Shown: positions 1-11,902 of the stretch, piece by piece
Layout: each line of letters starts with the position of its first letter
How positions within the stretch are numbered: position 1 is the stretch's first letter
NCBI RefSeq assembly: GCF_027587175.1
Contig: NZ_JAPCID010000001.1
Coordinates: forward strand, 1 to 64,000
DNA length: 64,000 nt
From: Solirubrobacter deserti
Lineage (GTDB): Bacteria > Actinomycetota > Thermoleophilia > Solirubrobacterales > Solirubrobacteraceae
Reading direction: 5' to 3'
The notes under the pieces: model-generated
What the model was told of the DNA's origin: nothing
The model's input: the letters and a program-made list of their open reading frames with translations, nothing else
Databases searched by the model: none
Position numbers and translations under genes: made by a program

Positions 1-1
1 C

Positions 2-2680
<2,679 letters not shown>

Positions 2681-2690
2681 ACGCCCAAGA

Positions 2691-2710
2691 GCCTAGCCGG
2701 AGCTAGGATC
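2691..2710. promoter_or_regulatory. Back-to-back -10-like elements between divergent genes
   Basis: The palindrome CCTAGC-CGGA-GCTAGG (2693-2708) gives TAGGAT on the plus strand (2705-2710), ending 10 nt before the ATG at 2721, and TAGGCT on the minus strand (2696-2691), ending 10 nt before the start at 2680. Neither start has a Shine-Dalgarno sequence, so both transcripts are probably leaderless or nearly so. This is inferred from the repeated pattern in the window. Confidence 0.5.
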
Positions 2711-2720
2711 GATCCGTCCC

Positions 2721-3407
2721 ATGGCCGCCTTGGAAGCGCTCAACGAGGCGGTCGTCGACTGCCGCCGCTGTGACCGGCTCGTCGAGTGGCGCGAGCAGGT
2801 GGCGCGCGAGAAACGGGCCGCGTACCGGGACTGGACCTACTGGGGCCGCCCGATGCCGGGCTTCGGCGACCCCGCCGCCCGCATCCTCATCCTCGGCCTC
2901 GCGCCCGCGGCGCACGGCGGCAATCGCACGGGCCGGATCTTCACCGGCGACCGCTCGGGCGACTTCCTGTTCGCCGGCCTGCACCGGGTCGGGCTCGCCA
3001 ACCAGGCCGAGTCGATCCACAAAGACGACGGCCTCGAGCTGCGCGGCGCGTACATGGTCGCCGCGGTGCGCTGCGCACCGCCCGCCAACCTCCCCACGCC
3101 GGAGGAGCGCGCGAACTGCAGCGAGTGGCTGGAGCGCGAGGTCGTGCTGCTGCCGGACGTGCACGTCGTGCTCTGCCTCGGCGGGTTCGCGTGGGAGAGC
3201 GCGCTGCGCCTGCGGGCCACGCTGAGCCGCACGCCGACGCCGCGGCCCAAGCCGAAGTTCGGCCACGGCGTGGTCGCCGACGGCGAGCCGTGGCCGCTGC
3301 TCGGCTGCTTCCACCCCAGCCAGCAGAACACGTTCACGGGCAAGCTCACGCCCGCCATGCTCGACGAGGTCCTGCAGCAGGCGAAGGACCTCGCCTGGGG
3401 CAGATGA
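2721..3407 (+). CDS. udgB: Uracil-DNA glycosylase, family 5 (UdgB-like)
   Basis: 228 residues. Removes uracil and some other deaminated bases from DNA to start base excision repair. Motif A reads GLAPAAHGGNRTGR and continues into IFTGDRSGDFL; family 5 enzymes lack the polar Asp/Asn of families 1-2 at this point. Motif B is HPSQQNTFTG. C14, C17, C118 and C133 match the four cysteine ligands of the [4Fe-4S] cluster of family 4/5 enzymes. The ATG at 2721 follows a TAGGAT -10-like element. The stop overlaps the MFS start (ATGA), so the two are cotranscribed. Confidence 0.92.
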   Translation: MAALEALNEAVVDCRRCDRLVEWREQVAREKRAAYRDWTYWGRPMPGFGDPAARILILGLAPAAHGGNRTGRIFTGDRSGDFLFAGLHRVGLANQAESIHKDDGLELRGAYMVAAVRCAPPANLPTPEERANCSEWLEREVVLLPDVHVVLCLGGFAWESALRLRATLSRTPTPRPKPKFGHGVVADGEPWPLLGCFHPSQQNTFTGKLTPAMLDEVLQQAKDLAWGR

Positions 3408-4588
3408 GGCGCTACCTCGAGATCCTGCGCTCGCCCTACGTGGGCGTGCTGGTCGCGTCCTCGCTGTTCAGCCGCCTGCCGATCGGCATCAACGCGCTCG
3501 CCATCGTCCTCTACCTGCGCGAGCAGACGGGCTCGTTCGCGGTCGCGGGCGCGGTGTCGGGCACGCTCTCGCTGGGTTCCGCGCTGGGCGCGCCGCTGCA
3601 GGGCCGCTTCGTCGATCAGCTGGGGGCGCGCCGGGTCCTGTTGCCCGTCGCGGTGATCCACGCCGTCAGCCTCGGGGCGATCGTCGGCCTGGCCGAGCTC
3701 AGCGCCCCCACCGCGATCCTGCTGCTGTGCGGGTTCGTCGCCGGGTTCGCGGTCCCGCCGACTTCTTCGGTGCTGCGGTCGATGTGGACCGAGCTCGTCG
3801 AGCCGCGCCTGCACCAGGCCGCCTACGCGCTCGACAGCACCATGATCGAGCTGATCTTCATCTCGGGTCCCCTGCTGACCGCGCTGATTGCCGCGATCTT
3901 CTCGCCCGCGGGCGCGCTGATCGTCTCGGCCGTGGCGGTCGTCGTCGGCACGGCGATCTTCACCGCGCTCCCGCCCACGCGCCACGTCGAGAGTGACGGG
4001 GACCGCCCGGTACGCGGCCTGCTGGGCGCCCTCGCCTCGCCCGGTGTGCGCACGCTGGTCATCACGTCGTTCCCGACCGGCGTCGGCCTCGGGATGCTCG
4101 AGGTCGGCATCCCGGCCTTCAGCCGCGCCGAGGGCGCCGCGGCGACCGCCGGTGTGCTGCTCGCGGTGTGGTCCTTCGGCAGCCTGGTGGGCGGCCTCGC
4201 CTACGGGATGCTCCCGCGCCGGTCGCTGCACCGCACCCACATCATCCTCACGGCGGTGATCCCGCTCACGCTGCTGCCGCCCGCGCTCGCGCCGAACGTG
4301 TGGGCGATGGCGGTGCTGGTGATCCCGGCCGGCTGCGCGATCGCCCCGCTGCTCGCGACCCGCAACGAGCTCGTCGGCGGTGTGGCCCCGCCCGGGATGC
4401 GGACGGAGGCCTACACCTGGCCGATCACGTCCTTCGTGGGCGGGATCGCGGCCGGCGCGGCGCTCTCGGGCGCGCTGGTGGAAGGGCCGGGCTGGCAGAC
4501 GGCGTTCCTGATCGCGGCCGCGATCTCGGCCACGGGCACCGTCGCGGCCCTGATCGGCCGGCACACGCTCGTGCCCGCCCGGGCATGA
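3404..4588 (+). CDS. Major facilitator superfamily transporter
   Basis: 394 residues with about 12 hydrophobic segments in two halves, the usual size for an MFS carrier. The cytoplasmic loop after helix 2 contains GRFVDQLGARRVLLP, a version of the MFS motif A (G-x-x-x-D-x-x-G-x-R), so a proton-coupled efflux or uptake carrier of the inner membrane is likely. The overall pattern resembles small drug-efflux-type MFS proteins of actinobacteria, but the substrate cannot be read from the sequence. It overlaps the preceding glycosylase gene by 4 nt and the following CadD-like gene by 4 nt, forming a three-gene operon. Confidence 0.85.
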   Translation: MRRYLEILRSPYVGVLVASSLFSRLPIGINALAIVLYLREQTGSFAVAGAVSGTLSLGSALGAPLQGRFVDQLGARRVLLPVAVIHAVSLGAIVGLAELSAPTAILLLCGFVAGFAVPPTSSVLRSMWTELVEPRLHQAAYALDSTMIELIFISGPLLTALIAAIFSPAGALIVSAVAVVVGTAIFTALPPTRHVESDGDRPVRGLLGALASPGVRTLVITSFPTGVGLGMLEVGIPAFSRAEGAAATAGVLLAVWSFGSLVGGLAYGMLPRRSLHRTHIILTAVIPLTLLPPALAPNVWAMAVLVIPAGCAIAPLLATRNELVGGVAPPGMRTEAYTWPITSFVGGIAAGAALSGALVEGPGWQTAFLIAAAISATGTVAALIGRHTLVPARA

Positions 4589-5091
4589 GCACGGTCGCGC
4601 AGGCCGTCGGGCTGTTCGTGGTCACGAACCTCGACGACCTCGCGCTGCTGGCGGTGCTCGTCGCGAGCGGCGTCTCGTTCGCCCGGCTCGTCGCGGGCCA
4701 GTACCTCGCGTGGGCGGCGATCGCGGTGCTCGCGGCGGGCGTGGTGGCGGTCGTGCCCGAGGACGCGCTGCGCTGGCTGGGGCTGCTGCCGATCGTGATC
4801 GGCGTCAAGGAGCTGCTCGAGCGTGAGGAGGAGCAAGCGCCGCTCGGCACGCCCAGCCTGGCCGCGATCGCGTTCGCCGGCGGCATCGACGACGTCGGCG
4901 TGCTGCCGCCGGTGTTCGCGGCCGCCGACACCGCGGTGTTCGTCGCCGTGTTCGCGGCGCTGATCGTGCCGTGGTGCCTGCTGGCCCGCTGGATCGCGAC
5001 GCGCCCGCCCGTCGCGGCCGCGATCGAGCGGCTCGGCCGCTACGCCGTGCCCGTCGCGCTGATCGCGGTCGGCGTGGCCGTTTTGATCTAG
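4585..5091 (+). CDS. CadD-like cadmium resistance/LysE-superfamily transporter
   Basis: 168 residues with about six membrane segments. The N-terminal TNLDDLALLAVLVASG and the mid-protein FAGGIDDVGVLPPVFA match the two acidic signature regions of the CadD family (Pfam Cad), which exports Cd2+ or related cations. The second half continues into further membrane segments (FVAVFAALIVPWCLLARWI). I infer metal export; organic-cation export is an alternative. It starts inside the end of the MFS gene (ATGA) and is followed by 33 nt before the lhr start. Confidence 0.7.
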   Translation: MSTVAQAVGLFVVTNLDDLALLAVLVASGVSFARLVAGQYLAWAAIAVLAAGVVAVVPEDALRWLGLLPIVIGVKELLEREEEQAPLGTPSLAAIAFAGGIDDVGVLPPVFAAADTAVFVAVFAALIVPWCLLARWIATRPPVAAAIERLGRYAVPVALIAVGVAVLI

Positions 5092-5108
5092 ACGTCAGGG
5101 GCACCGCG

Positions 5109-5114
5109 TAGTGT
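5109..5114 (+). promoter_or_regulatory. -10-like TAGTGT upstream of lhr
   Basis: TAGTGT ends exactly 10 nt before the lhr ATG (5125), and no Shine-Dalgarno sequence lies between. Same geometry as the other TANNNT elements of this window. Confidence 0.45.
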
Positions 5115-5124
5115 TCTTCGGTCC

Positions 5125-8100
5125 ATGACGGATCCACTCGCTCAGTTCACACCTCAGGTTCGCGAGTGGTTCGGCCGGGCCTTCGCGGGGCCGACGGAGG
5201 CGCAGGCGCAGGCGTGGCCCGCGATCGCGACCGGGGAGCACGTGCTGATCTCCGCGCCGACCGGCTCGGGCAAGACGCTCGCGGCGTTCCTGTACGGCCT
5301 GGACCGCTTCGTCGCGAACCCGACGCACGAGCAGACGCGGCTCGTCTACGTCTCGCCGCTGAAGGCCCTGAGCTACGACGTGGAGAAGAACCTGCGCGCG
5401 CCGCTGCGCGGGATCGGGGCGGACCTGAACGTCGCCATCCGCACGGGCGACACGCCGCAGAAGGAGCGGCGGGACATGGTCAAGCACCCGCCCGACGTGC
5501 TGATCACCACGCCCGAGTCGCTGTACCTGATGCTCACGAGCGGCGCCCGCGCGATCTTCGAGGGCACGGAGACCGTGATCCTGGACGAGATCCACGCCGT
5601 CGCGCAGACCAAGCGCGGCGCGCACCTGGCGATCACGCTGGAGCGGCTGGTCGAGCAGGCGGACCGCGACGTACAGCGCGTCGGCCTGTCCGCGACGCAG
5701 AACCCGCTGGAGGAGGTCGGCCGCTTCATGGTCGGCCCCAAGCGCACGGCCACGATCGTGGACACCGGCGTGCGCAAGCCGCTGGACCTGAAGATCCACG
5801 TGCCGGTGGAGTCGATGGTGGAGCCGGAGACGATGGACATGGACCTGGACCCGTTCGCGGGCCAGGAGGCCACGCGCAAGTCGATCTGGCCGGCGATCTA
5901 CCCCGAGCTGCTCAAGCTCGTGCGCGAACACACCTCGACGCTGATCTTCGTCAACAACCGGCGCGCGGCCGAGCGGCTCGCACTGCGGTTGAACGAGATC
6001 GCCGAGGAGAACATCGCGAGAGCCCACCACGGCAGCCTCGCCCGCGAGGAGCGGCTGATCGTCGAGGAGCAGCTGAAGGCCGGCGAGCTGCCGTGCCTGG
6101 TCGCGACCTCCTCCCTCGAGCTCGGCATCGACATGGGCGCCGTGGACCTCGTCCTGCAGGTGGAGTCGCCCAAGTCCGTCACCGCCGGCCTGCAGCGCAT
6201 CGGCCGCGCCGGCCACAACGTCGGGGACACGTCGAAGGGCCGCATCTTCCCGAAGTTCCGGGCTGACCTGCTGGAGTGCGCCGTGGTCGCCCAGCGCATG
6301 CGCGAGGGCAAGATCGAGACGACCGTCGTCCCGCGCAACCCGCTGGACGTGCTCGCGCAGCAGATCGTCGCGATCGCCGCGACCGACGAGGACACGCCGA
6401 TCGCGGTCGACCAGCTCGCGGCGATGCTCGCCCGCACGTACACGTACGCGGAGCTCTCGCGCCAGCAGCTCGAGAACGTGCTGGACATGCTGGACGGGCG
6501 CTATCCGTCCGAGGAGTTCGGCGAGTTGCGCCCGCGCATCGTGTGGGACCGCGTGAACGGGACGATCCGCCCGCGCAAGGGCTCGCGGGCGCTGGCGATC
6601 ACGAACGCGGGCACCATTCCGGACCGCGGCCTGTACTCGGTCAACCTCCCGGACGGCCGCCGCGTCGGCGAGCTCGACGAGGAGATGGTCTACGAGGCGC
6701 GGCCGGGCCAGACGTTCCTGCTCGGCGCCTCGTCCTGGCGGATCGAGGAGATCACGCGCGACCGCGTGATCGTCACGCCCGCCCCGGGCGTCCCGGGCGC
6801 GGTGCCGTTCTGGAAGGGCGACGGGCTCGGCCGCCCGCGCGAGCTGGGCGAGGCGATCGGCGCCTTCGCGCGCTGGGCCGTCGACGAGGACCCGTCCACG
6901 CTGGCCGAGAGCCACCACCTGGACGAGAAGGCGGCCGTCAACCTCGTGCAGTTCCTGCGCGAGCAGCAGGAGGCGACGCGGGTCATCCCGTCCGACCGCA
7001 CGATCGTCGTCGAGCGCTTCCGGGACGAGATCGGCGACTGGCGCGTGTGCGTGCTCTCGCCGTTCGGCGGCCGCGTGCACGCCGCCTGGGGCCTCGCCTT
7101 GAGTGCCCGCATCCGCGAGGTCTACGGCCTCGAGTCGGACGCGATCTGGTCCGACGACGGCATCATCGTCCACCTCCCCGACGCCGACGAGCCGCCGGAC
7201 GAGGAGCTGATGCTGATCGACCCGGACGAGCTCGAGGACCTGGTGGTCGGCGAGCTGGGCGGGAGCGCCCTGTTCGGCGCGCGGTTCCGCGAGAACGCCG
7301 GCCGCGCGTTGCTGATCCCGCGCGCCTACCCGGGCCGGCGCACGCCGCTGTGGCAGCAGCGCCTGAAGTCCCAGTCGCTGCTGGAGGTCGCGCGCCGTTA
7401 CGCGCAGTTCCCGATCGTGCTGGAGACCTACCGCGAGGTCCTGCGCGACGTGCTCGACCTGCCCGGCCTGCAGGAGCTGCTGACCAAGCTGCACCGGCGC
7501 GAGCTGTCGCTGGTGACGGTGGAGACCGAGACCGCCTCCCCGTTCGCCTCCAGCCTGCTGTTCGACTACGTCGCCACGTACATGTACGAGGGCGACCAGC
7601 CGAACGCCGAGCGGCGCGCCGCCGCGCTGGCGCTGGACCGCGAGCTGCTGCGCGAGCTGCTCGGCCAGGAGGAGCTGCGCGAGCTGATCGACCCGGGCGC
7701 CCTGGAGACGGTCGAGGCCGACCTGCAACGGCTGTCCGAGCGCACCCGGGCCGACTCCGTGGACGCGCTGCACGACGTGCTGCGCCGCGTCGGCGACGTC
7801 ACGCTCGAGGAGGCGATCGCGCGCGGCGGCACGGAGGCGTGGCTGGAGCAGCTCAAGGGCGAGCGGCGGGTCGCAAAGCTGCGCGTCGGCGGCGAACAGC
7901 GCTGGGTGGCGGCCGAGGACGCCGGGCTCTACCGGGACGCGCTCGGCGCCGTCCCGCCTTCCGGCCTGCCCGAGGCCTTCATCGCCGACGTCCCGGACGC
8001 GATGGACCGGCTGGTGCGCCGCTACGCGCGCACGCACGGGCCGTTCGAGACTGTCGCGCTGCGCGAGCGCTACGGGCTGGACTTCACGCCCGTGCTCGAG

Positions 8101-9483
8101 CGGCTGGAGTCCGCGGGCGACCTCGTGCGCGGCGAGCTGCGGCCCGGCGGCACCACGCGTGAGTGGTGCGATCCCGAGGTGCTGCGGCGGCTGCGTCGCG
8201 CCTCCCTGGCCGCGCTGCGCGCCGAGATCGAGCCCGCGGACCAGCGCGCCTACGCCCGCTTTCAGGCCTCCTGGCAGGGGGTGGACCGCCACCCGCCGGC
8301 CGGCGCCGGGATCGACCGGCTGCGCGAGGTGCTCGTCCCGCTGCAGGGCTTGCCGCTGCCGCTCGAGGTGTGGGAACGGGACGTGTTGCCGCGCCGCACC
8401 GGCGCCTACTCGCCGAACTGGCTGGATCAGCTGTGCGCGTCCGGTGAGGTCGTGTGGGTCGGCGCGGGCGCGTTGGGCCGCCGCTCCGGCCGCGTGGCGC
8501 TGTACTTCCGCGACGACGCGCCGCTGATCGGCCCGCCGCCGAAGGCCGCCGATGCGCCGACCGAGCCGATCCACACCGCGATCCGTGAGCGCCTCGCCGC
8601 CGGCCCGTGCTTCTTCACCGACCTGCTGACCGACGTCGCCGGCTTCACGACGGAGGAGCTGCAGAACGGGCTGTGGGACCTCGTGTGGGCGGGCGAGGCG
8701 ACCAACGACGCGTTCGCGCCCCTGCGCTCGCCGAAGCTCACCGCGGCGACCCCGCAGTGGTCGCAGCGCGCCCGGGCCGAGCGCAAGCGCACGTTCGGAT
8801 CGCGGCGGCGGGGCGGCGCGCAGCCGGCCGTCCAGGGCCGCTGGTCGCTCACGCCGCCGCTGTTCCGGGCCGGCGACGAGGACCCGTCCGCGCGCCGGCG
8901 GACACAGGCCGAGCTGCTGCTGGAGCGCTACGGCATCGTCACCCGCGAGCAGGTGCTGGCCGAGGGCATCCCGGGCGGCTTCTCCAGCCTCTACGACTCC
9001 CTCGCCGCGCTGGAGACGATCGGCGTCGCCCGCCGCGGGTACTTCGTCGAAGGGCTGGGCGGCGCGCAGTTCGCGCTTCCGGGCGCCGTCGAGCGCCTGC
9101 GCGCGCAGAAGGACGACGACGCCGCCCCGCCGATCCTGCTCGCCGCCACCGACCCGGCCCAGCCGTACGGCGCGGCCCTGAAGTGGCCGGACTCGCCGCG
9201 TCGTCCCGCCCGCCAGGCCGGCGCCTACGTCATCCTGGCCGGCGCCGAGCCCGTGCTGTTCGTCGAGCGCGGCGGCAAGGGCCTGCAGGTCCTCGTGGAC
9301 GCTGACGACCCGCGCGTGGAGCCGTCGCTGGCCGCGCTCGCCGAAGCGGTCAAACGCGGCCGCATCAAGCGGCTCGCGCTGGAGAAGGTCGACGGCGAGC
9401 CCGTGGTCGGCTCCCCGTGGGAGGAGCCGCTGCTCGAGCTCGGCTTCCGTGCCGGCCCGCGCAAGCTGACGCTCACGACTTGA
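5125..9483 (+). CDS. lhr: Full-length Lhr-type superfamily 2 helicase
   Basis: 1452 residues, matching bacterial Lhr (about 1500), a 3'-5' ATP-dependent single-strand DNA translocase and RNA:DNA helicase linked to DNA repair. Order of domains: RecA-1 with Walker A APTGSGKT at 44-51 and the DEIH box at 154-157; SATQNP (motif III); RecA-2 with HHGSL, SSLELGIDMG and QRIGRAGHN (motifs IV-VI); then the winged-helix and Lhr core domains, and from about residue 900 the extra C-terminal domain that separates Lhr from the shorter Lhr-Core proteins (conserved YSPNWLDQLCASGEVVW). A 1620-codon antisense frame over this gene is an artefact of GC bias. It neighbours the PIN and Nei-like genes. Confidence 0.95.
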   Translation: MTDPLAQFTPQVREWFGRAFAGPTEAQAQAWPAIATGEHVLISAPTGSGKTLAAFLYGLDRFVANPTHEQTRLVYVSPLKALSYDVEKNLRAPLRGIGADLNVAIRTGDTPQKERRDMVKHPPDVLITTPESLYLMLTSGARAIFEGTETVILDEIHAVAQTKRGAHLAITLERLVEQADRDVQRVGLSATQNPLEEVGRFMVGPKRTATIVDTGVRKPLDLKIHVPVESMVEPETMDMDLDPFAGQEATRKSIWPAIYPELLKLVREHTSTLIFVNNRRAAERLALRLNEIAEENIARAHHGSLAREERLIVEEQLKAGELPCLVATSSLELGIDMGAVDLVLQVESPKSVTAGLQRIGRAGHNVGDTSKGRIFPKFRADLLECAVVAQRMREGKIETTVVPRNPLDVLAQQIVAIAATDEDTPIAVDQLAAMLARTYTYAELSRQQLENVLDMLDGRYPSEEFGELRPRIVWDRVNGTIRPRKGSRALAITNAGTIPDRGLYSVNLPDGRRVGELDEEMVYEARPGQTFLLGASSWRIEEITRDRVIVTPAPGVPGAVPFWKGDGLGRPRELGEAIGAFARWAVDEDPSTLAESHHLDEKAAVNLVQFLREQQEATRVIPSDRTIVVERFRDEIGDWRVCVLSPFGGRVHAAWGLALSARIREVYGLESDAIWSDDGIIVHLPDADEPPDEELMLIDPDELEDLVVGELGGSALFGARFRENAGRALLIPRAYPGRRTPLWQQRLKSQSLLEVARRYAQFPIVLETYREVLRDVLDLPGLQELLTKLHRRELSLVTVETETASPFASSLLFDYVATYMYEGDQPNAERRAAALALDRELLRELLGQEELRELIDPGALETVEADLQRLSERTRADSVDALHDVLRRVGDVTLEEAIARGGTEAWLEQLKGERRVAKLRVGGEQRWVAAEDAGLYRDALGAVPPSGLPEAFIADVPDAMDRLVRRYARTHGPFETVALRERYGLDFTPVLERLESAGDLVRGELRPGGTTREWCDPEVLRRLRRASLAALRAEIEPADQRAYARFQASWQGVDRHPPAGAGIDRLREVLVPLQGLPLPLEVWERDVLPRRTGAYSPNWLDQLCASGEVVWVGAGALGRRSGRVALYFRDDAPLIGPPPKAADAPTEPIHTAIRERLAAGPCFFTDLLTDVAGFTTEELQNGLWDLVWAGEATNDAFAPLRSPKLTAATPQWSQRARAERKRTFGSRRRGGAQPAVQGRWSLTPPLFRAGDEDPSARRRTQAELLLERYGIVTREQVLAEGIPGGFSSLYDSLAALETIGVARRGYFVEGLGGAQFALPGAVERLRAQKDDDAAPPILLAATDPAQPYGAALKWPDSPRRPARQAGAYVILAGAEPVLFVERGGKGLQVLVDADDPRVEPSLAALAEAVKRGRIKRLALEKVDGEPVVGSPWEEPLLELGFRAGPRKLTLTT

Positions 9484-9492
9484 GCGGCCGTC

Positions 9493-9498
9493 TACGCT
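9493..9498 (+). promoter_or_regulatory. -10-like TACGCT upstream of the PIN gene
   Basis: TACGCT ends 9 nt before the GTG start at 9508, directly after the lhr stop. No ribosome binding site is visible, in line with leaderless transcription. Confidence 0.35.
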
Positions 9499-9507
9499 CG
9501 CAGCGGC

Positions 9508-9948
9508 GTGATCCGCAGGGTGATGATCGACACGATGGTGTTCGACGCGCTGCACGACGACCCGGATGGGCGAGACGCCGTGCTGACGGCGATCCGCGAG
9601 GGCGCGCTGGAGCTGCTCACGACCCACGTGCAGGAGGACCAGGTGGCGGCGATCCGCGACGCGGTGCGCCGAAAGGCGCTGCAGCGGCTGCCGCGGACGG
9701 TCGTTCCCTCCTCCGTCGTGGTCGAAGGTGTGACACGCACGGGCCGTGCGCGGGTGAAGCCGGACAGCCAGTACGCACGTATGCGTGATGTGCGGCATTT
9801 CCAGGACTCGCTGATCGCGGACGCGACCGCCGCGCGCGCCGACCTGCTCGTGACGGACGACCGACGGCTGGCGCGCGAGGCGTACGAGGCGGGCAACGAC
9901 GTGTGGTCCAGCGCCGAGCTGCTCGAGTGGGCGACACGCCGTGCCTGA
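9508..9948 (+). CDS. PIN-domain protein, possible ribonuclease
   Basis: 146 residues. The first strand MIDTMVFDAL supplies the first conserved Asp of PIN nucleases, and the C-terminal HFQDSLIADATAARADLLVTDDRRL gives the later acidic residues (D in QDSLIA and the DD of VTDDRR) that bind the metal. Such domains cut single-stranded RNA, often as VapC toxins. No small antitoxin gene lies upstream: lhr ends 24 nt before. Its last 8 nt overlap the Nei-like gene. A housekeeping RNase or a repair-linked nuclease is therefore more likely than a toxin, but this is inference. The start GTG at 9508 is preceded by TACGCT. Confidence 0.7.
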   Translation: MIRRVMIDTMVFDALHDDPDGRDAVLTAIREGALELLTTHVQEDQVAAIRDAVRRKALQRLPRTVVPSSVVVEGVTRTGRARVKPDSQYARMRDVRHFQDSLIADATAARADLLVTDDRRLAREAYEAGNDVWSSAELLEWATRRA

Positions 9949-10714
9949 GGGCGACACGATCCACTACGCGGCGAACAAGATCCGCCCCGTGCTGCAGGGA
10001 CACGTGCCGGATTCGATCGAGACGCCGCACCCGCGCTTCGGGCGCGACCGCTGGCCGCAGAAGCTCGCGGGCAGCGCGGTGCGCTCCGTCGACGCGCACG
10101 GCAAGAACCTGTTCATCCGCTTCGACAACGGGCTGACGATCCACAGCCACCTGCGGATGACGGGCAGGTGGCGCACCCGGCCCGGGGACTGGCGCACGCC
10201 GCGCAACACGTGGCTGATCCTGCGCCACGGGAACATGCTCGTCGCGCAGATCAACGGCCCGGTGCTCGAGCTGATGACCGACAGCCGAACGCGCTTCGAC
10301 CGGCGACTGGCGATGCTCGGCCCGGACATCCTCGCGCCCGAGCTCGACGAGGCCGGCATCCTGCGGCGCCTGCGCGAGGACGACCCGACGCGGCCGATCG
10401 GCGACGCGCTGCTCGACCAGCGGATCCTCGCCGGGATCGGGAACCTGTGGAAGGTCGAGGGCTGCTTCGCGGCCGAGATCGACCCGTGGCGGCGCACGGG
10501 CGACGTCTCCGACGAGGAGGTGCTGCGCATCCTGCGCCTGACGCGCCCGCGGATGCAGCGCTCGGCGCGCGACGGGATGCAGGACCGCTTCAAGCTCGTC
10601 TACGGCACGGTCGGCCAGGACTGCCCGCGCTGCGGGAAGTTGTCAAAGATCCGTTCCCGCGGGCAGGGCGACGACAACCGCATTACATACTGGTGTCCAC
10701 GATGTCAGCGCTGA
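9941..10714 (+). CDS. Formamidopyrimidine-DNA glycosylase family, Nei2-like endonuclease VIII
   Basis: 257 residues. Bifunctional DNA glycosylase/AP lyase of base excision repair, removing oxidised pyrimidines. The N-terminus [13 protein letters not shown] supplies the catalytic P2/E3, and the Asp-Thr-Ile variant of this motif is typical of actinobacterial Nei-type enzymes rather than MutM. The middle has the H2TH region ([20 protein letters not shown]), and the C-terminus ends in a zinc finger, CPRCGK followed by WCPRCQR. The GTG start at 9941 overlaps the PIN gene by 8 nt; the 3' end overlaps the following phosphodiesterase start by 13 nt. Confidence 0.9.
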   Translation: MPEGDTIHYAANKIRPVLQGHVPDSIETPHPRFGRDRWPQKLAGSAVRSVDAHGKNLFIRFDNGLTIHSHLRMTGRWRTRPGDWRTPRNTWLILRHGNMLVAQINGPVLELMTDSRTRFDRRLAMLGPDILAPELDEAGILRRLREDDPTRPIGDALLDQRILAGIGNLWKVEGCFAAEIDPWRRTGDVSDEEVLRILRLTRPRMQRSARDGMQDRFKLVYGTVGQDCPRCGKLSKIRSRGQGDDNRITYWCPRCQR

Positions 10715-11394
10715 GACGGATCGGCCACAAGGGCGCCGACCTCATCGTTCCGGGCAACACGCCCGCCTCGTTCGACGCCGCGCTCGAGCACGGCGTGGAC
10801 ATGATCGAGTTCGACGTGCTCGAGCACGAGGGTCGCCTGCTGCTGGCCCACGACTACGCGCACGTGGACGGCGCGCCGACGCTCGAGGAGGGCCTCGCGC
10901 ACCTGGCGAGCAGCGCCTTCGAGGGGATCGAGCTCGACGTGGATCTCAAGCTCCCGGGCTATGAGCAGCGCGCCGTCGAGCTGCTGCGCGAGTACGACCT
11001 CGTCGAGCGGACGCTGATCTCGACGATGTGGATGCGCTCGCTGATCGTCCTGCGCGCGCTGGAGCCGCGTCTGCGGCTGGGCTGGAGCGTGCCGCGCCTG
11101 AAGTCCGACCCCACGCAGTCGTGGGTCACCAAGCTGCCCGCCTACGCGGGCGCAGCCTGGGTGCGCACCAAGCTGCCGGGGGCGGCGCGGGCGCACATCG
11201 GCGCCGGCCGCTGCGACGCGATCATGTCCCACTGGCGGCTCGTCACGCCGCGCCTGGTGCGGGCGATCAAGGAAGCGGGCGGCGAGCTCTACGTGTGGAC
11301 CGTCGACGACGGGCCGCGCATCAGCAAGCTGGAGCGGCTGGGCGTGACGGGCGTCATCACGAACGACCCGAGGTTGTTCACAGCAAGCACGTAG
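10702..11394 (+). CDS. Glycerophosphodiester phosphodiesterase-type protein (GDPD)
   Basis: 230 residues, TIM-barrel GDPD family, which cleaves glycerophosphodiesters to glycerol-3-phosphate and an alcohol. Seen: the first signature [15 protein letters not shown] (His with Asn-Thr), [11 protein letters not shown] (the Glu-x-Asp metal site), LLAHD (second His), DVDLK, and the final barrel strands LYVWTVDD and GVITNDP. No signal peptide, so cytoplasmic. The ATG at 10702 lies inside the end of the Nei-like gene; a GTG at 10693 in the same frame is an alternative. It is convergent with the next gene, overlapping by 17 nt. Confidence 0.88.
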   Translation: MSALRRIGHKGADLIVPGNTPASFDAALEHGVDMIEFDVLEHEGRLLLAHDYAHVDGAPTLEEGLAHLASSAFEGIELDVDLKLPGYEQRAVELLREYDLVERTLISTMWMRSLIVLRALEPRLRLGWSVPRLKSDPTQSWVTKLPAYAGAAWVRTKLPGAARAHIGAGRCDAIMSHWRLVTPRLVRAIKEAGGELYVWTVDDGPRISKLERLGVTGVITNDPRLFTAST

Positions 11395-11845
11395 CCGCTG
11401 AGTAGCCGACCGGGTCGGAGCCGGCCTTGGTGGGGTGCCCGGCCTCGGTCGCGGCCTCCTGCTCGCGCGGGAGCGTGTTGCCGCGGCGGGTGCGGAACTT
11501 CACCACGCCGCGCAGCGTCACCGGCGTGGTGCGCTTGGCGAACGTGAAGCTCCAGCCGTACTCGAGCGGCACGCCCTTGGCGATGCCGACGTTGCGCCAG
11601 CCCGAGTCGGCGTCCTCGACGTCCTCCCACGTGCCGTCCGCGAGCCGGTACTGGACGCGGAAGCGCATGGAGAGCCGCGCACCCTTCGGTGTGCCGGGCA
11701 TCGACGCGCGGATGCCGATCGCGTCAGGCTGCTTGGCCGTGTCGCAGACGTTGACCGTGGCCCACAGCTCCGCCGGTTCCCGCGCGATCGCAGCAGCGGG
11801 CAACAGCACCAGGACAGCGAGAGCGACCACCACCACGCGCAGCAT
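11378..11845 (-). CDS. Secreted protein of unknown function
   Basis: 155 residues with a classical signal peptide ([18 protein letters not shown], probable cleavage after the AIA motif). The mature part looks beta-rich, with regular strands ([36 protein letters not shown]) and two cysteines (NVCDT and the C-terminal TCLL) far enough apart for a disulfide. I recognise no family. It is convergent with the GDPD gene (17-nt overlap) and divergent from the ECF sigma factor gene; a TAGATT -10-like element lies 10 nt upstream of the start. Confidence 0.7.
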   Translation of the reverse strand: MLRVVVVALAVLVLLPAAAIAREPAELWATVNVCDTAKQPDAIGIRASMPGTPKGARLSMRFRVQYRLADGTWEDVEDADSGWRNVGIAKGVPLEYGWSFTFAKRTTPVTLRGVVKFRTRRGNTLPREQEAATEAGHPTKAGSDPVGYSAATCLL

Positions 11846-11855
11846 CGGGCGAAGG

Positions 11856-11861
11856 AATCTA
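11856..11861 (-). promoter_or_regulatory. -10-like TAGATT upstream of the secreted protein gene
   Basis: On the minus strand TAGATT ends 10 nt before the ATG at 11845. No Shine-Dalgarno sequence lies between. Part of the window-wide TANNNT pattern. Confidence 0.4.
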
Positions 11862-11902
11862 GCGCGGCTGTGATGGATCCCGGAGAGGTTCGTAGTGAGG
11901 GT

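Noticed and set aside
5095-9957. 1620-codon open frame on the minus strand over lhr
   Set aside because: It contains no recognisable domain, and its codons mirror the GC bias of the lhr gene; long antisense frames are common at this GC content.
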